NCBI GenBank assembly: GCA_027972325.1
Contig: JAPMOS010000404.1
Span: 1 to 20,028, forward strand
DNA from: Paratrimastix pyriformis
Lineage: Eukaryota; Preaxostyla; Paratrimastigidae
Direction: 5' to 3'
Length of the DNA stretch: 20,028 nt
Shown here: positions 16,002 through 20,028 of the stretch, in pieces
Position numbering within the stretch: position 1 is the stretch's first letter
Layout: the number at the start of each line of letters is the position of its first letter
The notes under the pieces: model-generated
The model's input: the letters and a program-made list of their open reading frames with translations, nothing else
Databases searched by the model: none
Told to the model about the DNA's origin: nothing
Made by a program: the position numbers and the translations under genes

Positions 16002-16681
16002 TTAATCAACACAATCTCGTTTTCTTTTGACCGCCCTCCACATTCGACTTTTCCTCCCCCATTCCTTCATCACCTCTCTGAAGTCTGTCTCCACCTCCTT
16101 CCCGTCACTTCTCCGCACCAGCTTGAATCCCCATCCTTTCTCTTCGGGCACCACGCTCGGCTCCATCTTTATGCTCCGTCCCGCAATCTTGTCTGCCAAT
16201 CTGTTCCCCTCCGCATCCAGCGACGCACTAGTTTCCTGATGTCCCTTAACCCAGACCAGTCGTATCTCTCCACGATGCTCCTTCACAATCCGCTGCCCCT
16301 CCGCAGCAGTCCCTCCGCCTTCGATTCTATCAGATCCGTTGGTTTCCACCAACCCTTATCAGTCCCTCAACCCACCCTTTGCTGTCGTTCTCACTTCCAC
16401 ATTCGCATCCTGTCCAATCCGAATAGCCTCCAGAATAGCCTCCAACTCCGCTTCATTGTTAGTCTGCCCCCGACCCGAACACCTCCTCCCCGCTCTCGCC
16501 AGCGCCCCATTTTTAATCTCTCAATCACCGCGAACGCCGCCCGTCTTTCCTTCCGGCTTCTTGTCGCACTCCCATCAGTATAAAACAACCTCCATTCCGC
16601 CTCTGGCTCCACCACTCTTACTTCCACCTCATCACACTCCGCCATCAACTCCTCCCGCCTTTCCACAATACCTCGTCCCAC
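16002..16681 (-). pseudogene. LINE copy 2: RNase H domain remains
   Basis: RNase H motifs appear in order over several frames: LFYTDGSATRSRKERRAAFA (first catalytic Asp, about 16530-16590), NEAELEAILEAIRIG (catalytic Glu, about 16425-16470), a short region with the third Asp near 16330, and LVWVKGHQETSASLDAEGNR followed by LADK (about 16190-16265). This matches the RNase HI domain that some LINE clades carry after the reverse transcriptase to remove template RNA. Copy 1 in this window has no counterpart. Confidence 0.88.
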
Positions 16682-16852
16682 TCACCAGCCTCGCCCTCCC
16701 ATCTTGTTCCCCTCCCCTCCACCTTCCGCCCTCCTCTTCTTCTCGCTCGCCTCAATCTGCATCCGACATCCCTCCTCCCCATCTTCTTTCTCGCTCCTTC
16801 CCTTCTTATTCTCCCCTTCCCCACCCATCCTCCCTCCCATGTTTCCTCTGTT

Positions 16853-17332
16853 TCACCACTGCCACCTTCCCCCCGACGCACTGCAACTTTGCTTGCCTCT
16901 TGACTCTTGGTTTCGCTTCCCCCGACCGCCCCAACCCCCGACTCCCCTCACTCCTTCCTTCATTCCCTTATCTGCATTGCCTTCCTCCTTCCTCCACTCT
17001 CCGCCTTTTCCGCCCTCCTCCGCCGACTCCTCCTCCCGAATCCGCCTCGCCAATTGCAGATAGTCCGGACTCACCCTGTTACCATACAGACACACCCGCT
17101 TTTGATCGTCTCCACATACTGCGGCATCACCCCTTTCAATGAAATCTTCCCCTATGATGAGGTCCGCCACACTCCGAATCTTCCTTTTCATGAGGGTCTG
17201 TCTGTGCTTCTTTGTTATCTTGCAGGGCTCCGCCATCTCTTCCAGTGTCGTCGGCATGCCGTACTTCACTTCCTCCTTCAGTTTCTCACCGTCCCTCAGG
17301 ATCGCCATGTCTCTCCTGTGCATCACCTGCAA
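16853..17332 (-). pseudogene. LINE copy 2: post-RT linker
   Basis: It aligns with the last 90 residues or so of copy 1 (EEMAEPCKITKKHRQTLMKR against EELAEPCKITKRHRQTLMKR) up to LARRI near 17039. There the two copies part: copy 1 ends seven residues later, while copy 2 goes on with a Gly/Glu/Lys-rich linker leading to RNase H. Confidence 0.85.
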
Positions 17333-17534
17333 CGCCCAATCACCACCCCGGCATCTTCTCCTGCCCGTGCATCTTCACCCACTTCCCTGCATCATCCAAC
17401 AGCGGCTCACGCGTCGTCCACAATTTCTGCAGCAGCACGATCTCCTCCCTCAGCACCACTCCACACCCTGCTCGTCCGCCATCCTCCCAGAATTTGTGTC
17501 ATCACCATCATATCATGGACATCAATCGGGTCCT

Positions 17535-18743
17535 TCAGCCCCATACCCCTTCCTCCTCCGGAAAGAACAGCACCTCTGCCGGGTCGCATTTCCCAATACA
17601 ACCTCCGATTTCCCTGAACACCCTCGCATATCTCTGCTTCAGTGTTTCCAAGTCCCTTGTCGGCATTGGGCACTGCCTCGCCGTGTATTGTAGGCAAGTC
17701 GAGACACACTCATTAATCATTTGCACCATCAACCTCGGAGGACCTTCTTGTCCATGAGCCTGTGCAGTCGCCCACACATTTTCTGGATCACCTTCTCCGT
17801 GTTGACCTTCATGTTCATCTCCTCATCTATCCATATCCCAAGATACCGAATTGCTCCACCCTTTTGCTGCACTCTGATCTTCGACCCTCTCCCAGATCCA
17901 AGTCCGTCTTCCCCTTCACCCCGCCACACAGGTAGTCACACTTGCTCCACGACAGCTCCATACCAGCCTCTTCCACTTTCCGCCTTACCGTATTCACCAA
18001 ACGGACCATCTGTTCCCTTGTTCTCGTCACCAACATAATGTCGTCCGCAAATGCCAACACCTTTACCTTCCTGCCGCTATCCAGAATAGCCCCCTCCTGT
18101 CGTCTCACCTCCGCCAAGACTCCCTCCATGGGAGATAAACAGCAGGCAGGACAACGGGTCCCCTTGACTAATTCCTCTCTCAATGTCATAGCTATCCGTC
18201 AACCCGTGTGATCACCGCGCCTTTCTCCCCTCATACAAGCTGTCCACATACCTGACAAATTCCTCTTCCACCCCATCCTTCTCAACCCCCTCCTGAGCGC
18301 CTCCATGTCAACTGTATCATAGGCCTTTCTTATATCTAGCGCACATGTGGAACTCCTTACCCCCATAATCTTCGAGTCCGTCAACACCCCAAAATCTCGG
18401 CAATAGGCGTCTCAATCCTCCGATCCCTCAGGAAACCAAACTGCTCCCCCGAATACCCTTTTTCAACGCACCAGTCTTGGAAACCTCAAGAGGCAATCAC
18501 TACCTGCAGTCCTTTCAAAAACCTGTATTAAAGTTATAGGCCTTCTGCCGGCCGGATCCCCGGATGCTCCGTCTGCGATTTGGTTGCCATATAGACCGAG
18601 CTGAGTTTCAGCTCCTCAGGAACCTCAGACTTCTCCAACATCTCGTTGTATCGCCTCCCCAACCACTCCTTAATTTCGTCCTGACAAGCATGGACCATCT
18701 CCGCCGTCACTCCATCCGGGCCAGCCGCTTTCCCGTCCGGCAA
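17535..18743 (-). pseudogene. LINE copy 2: reverse transcriptase remains
   Basis: Core motifs persist in several frames: GKAAGPDGVTAEMVHAC (about 18690-18740), LDIRKAYDTVDMEALRRG (about 18290-18345), VLAFADDIMLVTRTREQMVR (about 18000-18065) and NECVSTCLQYTARQCPMP (about 17660-17715). The catalytic FADD is kept. Between them frame changes and small losses are common, for example around the GISQGDP region, which is degraded. The product is non-functional. Confidence 0.9.
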
Positions 18744-19165
18744 CGCCCCAGTATTGTCTGGATATCATGCGTCGTCAGAGGGGCCATAATTACCCTTCCA
18801 CCCACGCCTCCCGTTACCTCCTTCAGTCTTTGCCCCCCGTCCCCACCGGCAGCTTCCTTTGCAAGCCCGCCATGAATCCCCACCATCCCCTCTTAACCTC
18901 CGCCGGGTCCGACACCACCCTGTCCATCTTCCCTCCCGCATTTCGAGTCACGTAGGTTGTAATTGGCGCCGCGCCATCCGTCATGATACCCTTATAAGAT
19001 GCCTTGCGCTTTCCTCCAATGCCCTATCTCTCTTACCATAATGCACCGACCTCATCTTCGCCAACTGTTTCAACATCTCCTTCCTCTTACTCAAGTCCTC
19101 CTCCGCCAGCGCTCTCCTCCTCAATTTCTTTATCCTGAAGGCTCAAAATCCTCGATCCGTATTCA

Positions 19166-20028
19166 TCACATCCCTATAGCCAAAACGCAGCCAGCTGTTA
19201 CCCGAAGAAACTCACTCATCTGTTCAAATGATGGCTCCTCCCCTTCACAGCTGCCTCTCGCAACATTTGCGCAACCTTCCCACGGTACTTTTCCATTTTC
19301 CAACCATAACATCATACTCCTCCTTCTTCTTGTCCCGCAACAGTGCCTCCACCTCCGTCCGGGAGGCAGGGCCACCTTCCTCCGAGCCATTTTCACCGCA
19401 GAGGCGCCATGTTTCGGAGATCCGTTACAATCATGGTGATCCGTGACCGCCTGCCACTGAATCTCATCATTCCGCCAAACAAACAAATTGTCCAGCACCC
19501 TCCCATTGTCCCCTGCGTCGACAGACACAAATCAACCGGCCCTCCCCCCTTCATGCTCTTCCTCTTTCGCCACCGTCCACCCTTCCGGCTCCGGATAAAG
19601 TTATCTCCCCCGCCTTCCCAACCATCTTCGCCCATCATACAATCCAGTTTCTCTCCCTCCTTCCTTAGCCCATCCGTTCGCATCTGTGTACCACTCCTCT
19701 CCCATCCGACGCCCCCCGCCACACTCCTCCAACCGCTCCAAGATCACTCCTTACCCTCACGTTCGCCTCTCCGTCTCCAGTAGGAAAATACATGTTGATG
19801 AGTCTCATCTGATTCTTCCCTCCGTCCAGTCCATAAACATGAGATAACCAGGAATCACCTCCGTAATCTTTCGCACTGCCACTTGCAATGTTTTCTATAC
19901 CCAATCATCACCCCCTCTCGGGTGCCTCTTAACTCCTCCGCCACTGAGCTCCTCAGCACCACCTTCATCCATTTTCCTGCAAAACTCCTTGTTGTCCCTC
20001 GTTCCTTTCGTCTCCTGCAAAGGCGCTT
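19166..20028 (-). pseudogene. LINE copy 2: AP endonuclease remains and linker
   Basis: Pieces in several frames match copy 1: QETKGTRDNK at the edge, MRLINMYFPTGDGEANVRVR (about 19760-19810), VWRNDEIQWQAVTDHH (about 19430-19480) and EPSFEQMSEFLRVTAG (about 19190-19240). The essential endonuclease motifs are still visible, but the frame is broken repeatedly, so no intact enzyme is encoded. Confidence 0.85.

Larger units (their letters stand above)
14441..20028 (-). mobile_element. Decayed non-LTR retrotransposon (LINE) copy 2, cut by the right edge
   Basis: The same family and orientation as copy 1. In minus-strand order it carries the end of the endonuclease motif II (QETKGTRDNK at the window edge), endonuclease remains, reverse transcriptase, RNase H, a cysteine-histidine knuckle and a C-terminal region ending in a stop at 14665. 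The reading frame changes at least ten times, so it is inactive. The region 14441-14664 may be its 3' untranslated tail, with stem-loops and a short (CA)6 run at 14441-14452, but the exact 3' end is not proven. Over 61 aligned residues it differs from copy 1 at six. Confidence 0.9.

Noticed and set aside
15834-17142. Long Pro/Ser/Leu-rich plus-strand frames opposite LINE copy 2
   Set aside because: Shadow frames of the decayed LINE on the minus strand; RNase H and linker motifs read clearly on the other strand.

Overview
The window is eukaryotic nuclear DNA, probably from a GC-rich protist or alga; the species cannot be named from this sequence. The signs are two APE-type non-LTR retrotransposons (LINEs), candidate GT-AG introns with C-rich polypyrimidine tracts, long simple-sequence tracts, and a capsid-bearing virus-like element of different base composition. 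No rRNA, tRNA or CRISPR array was seen.

Layout. (1) 1 to about 4380: the right part of a Polinton-like or small nucleocytoviricot-like element, cut by the left edge. It holds the C-terminal part of a packaging ATPase, small membrane proteins, a myristoylated L1/F9-like membrane protein, an unknown 129-aa protein, a well-preserved major capsid protein of about 417 aa, and two small divergent genes. The capsid gene looks whole; the element as a whole appears to carry roughly two or three breaks. (2) 4411-4802: four identical 82-bp tandem units plus one variant copy, each full unit with two potential hairpins. (3) 4803-5850: non-coding, turning strongly AT-rich, with a perfect 20-bp palindrome and a 127-bp tandem repeat. 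(4) 5885-9409, minus strand: a LINE with one intact long ORF (endonuclease plus reverse transcriptase). (5) 9415-9800: a degenerate GGTCGGC array whose orientation flips twice. (6) 9800-10680: no clear gene; an 11-bp minisatellite and G-rich DNA. (7) about 10680-13758, minus strand: an unidentified, probably spliced host gene. Its exon-like blocks are separated by candidate GT-AG introns, one holding about 350 bp of GAT-rich repeat, and it has a Pro/Thr/Ala-rich tail. Its frame slips all fall at G/C runs. (8) 13786-14190: a GGGGCCGAG minisatellite. (9) about 14441-20028, minus strand: a decayed second LINE of the same family, cut by the right edge. It keeps RNase H, a zinc-knuckle-like motif and a further C-terminal region that the first LINE lacks.

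How the parts relate. The element at left is a virion gene module (packaging, capsid, membrane proteins). The two LINEs share one orientation and are about 90% identical over a 61-residue stretch just after the reverse transcriptase core, yet differ in their 3' domains. The host-like gene between them is the only candidate cellular gene, and I cannot name it.
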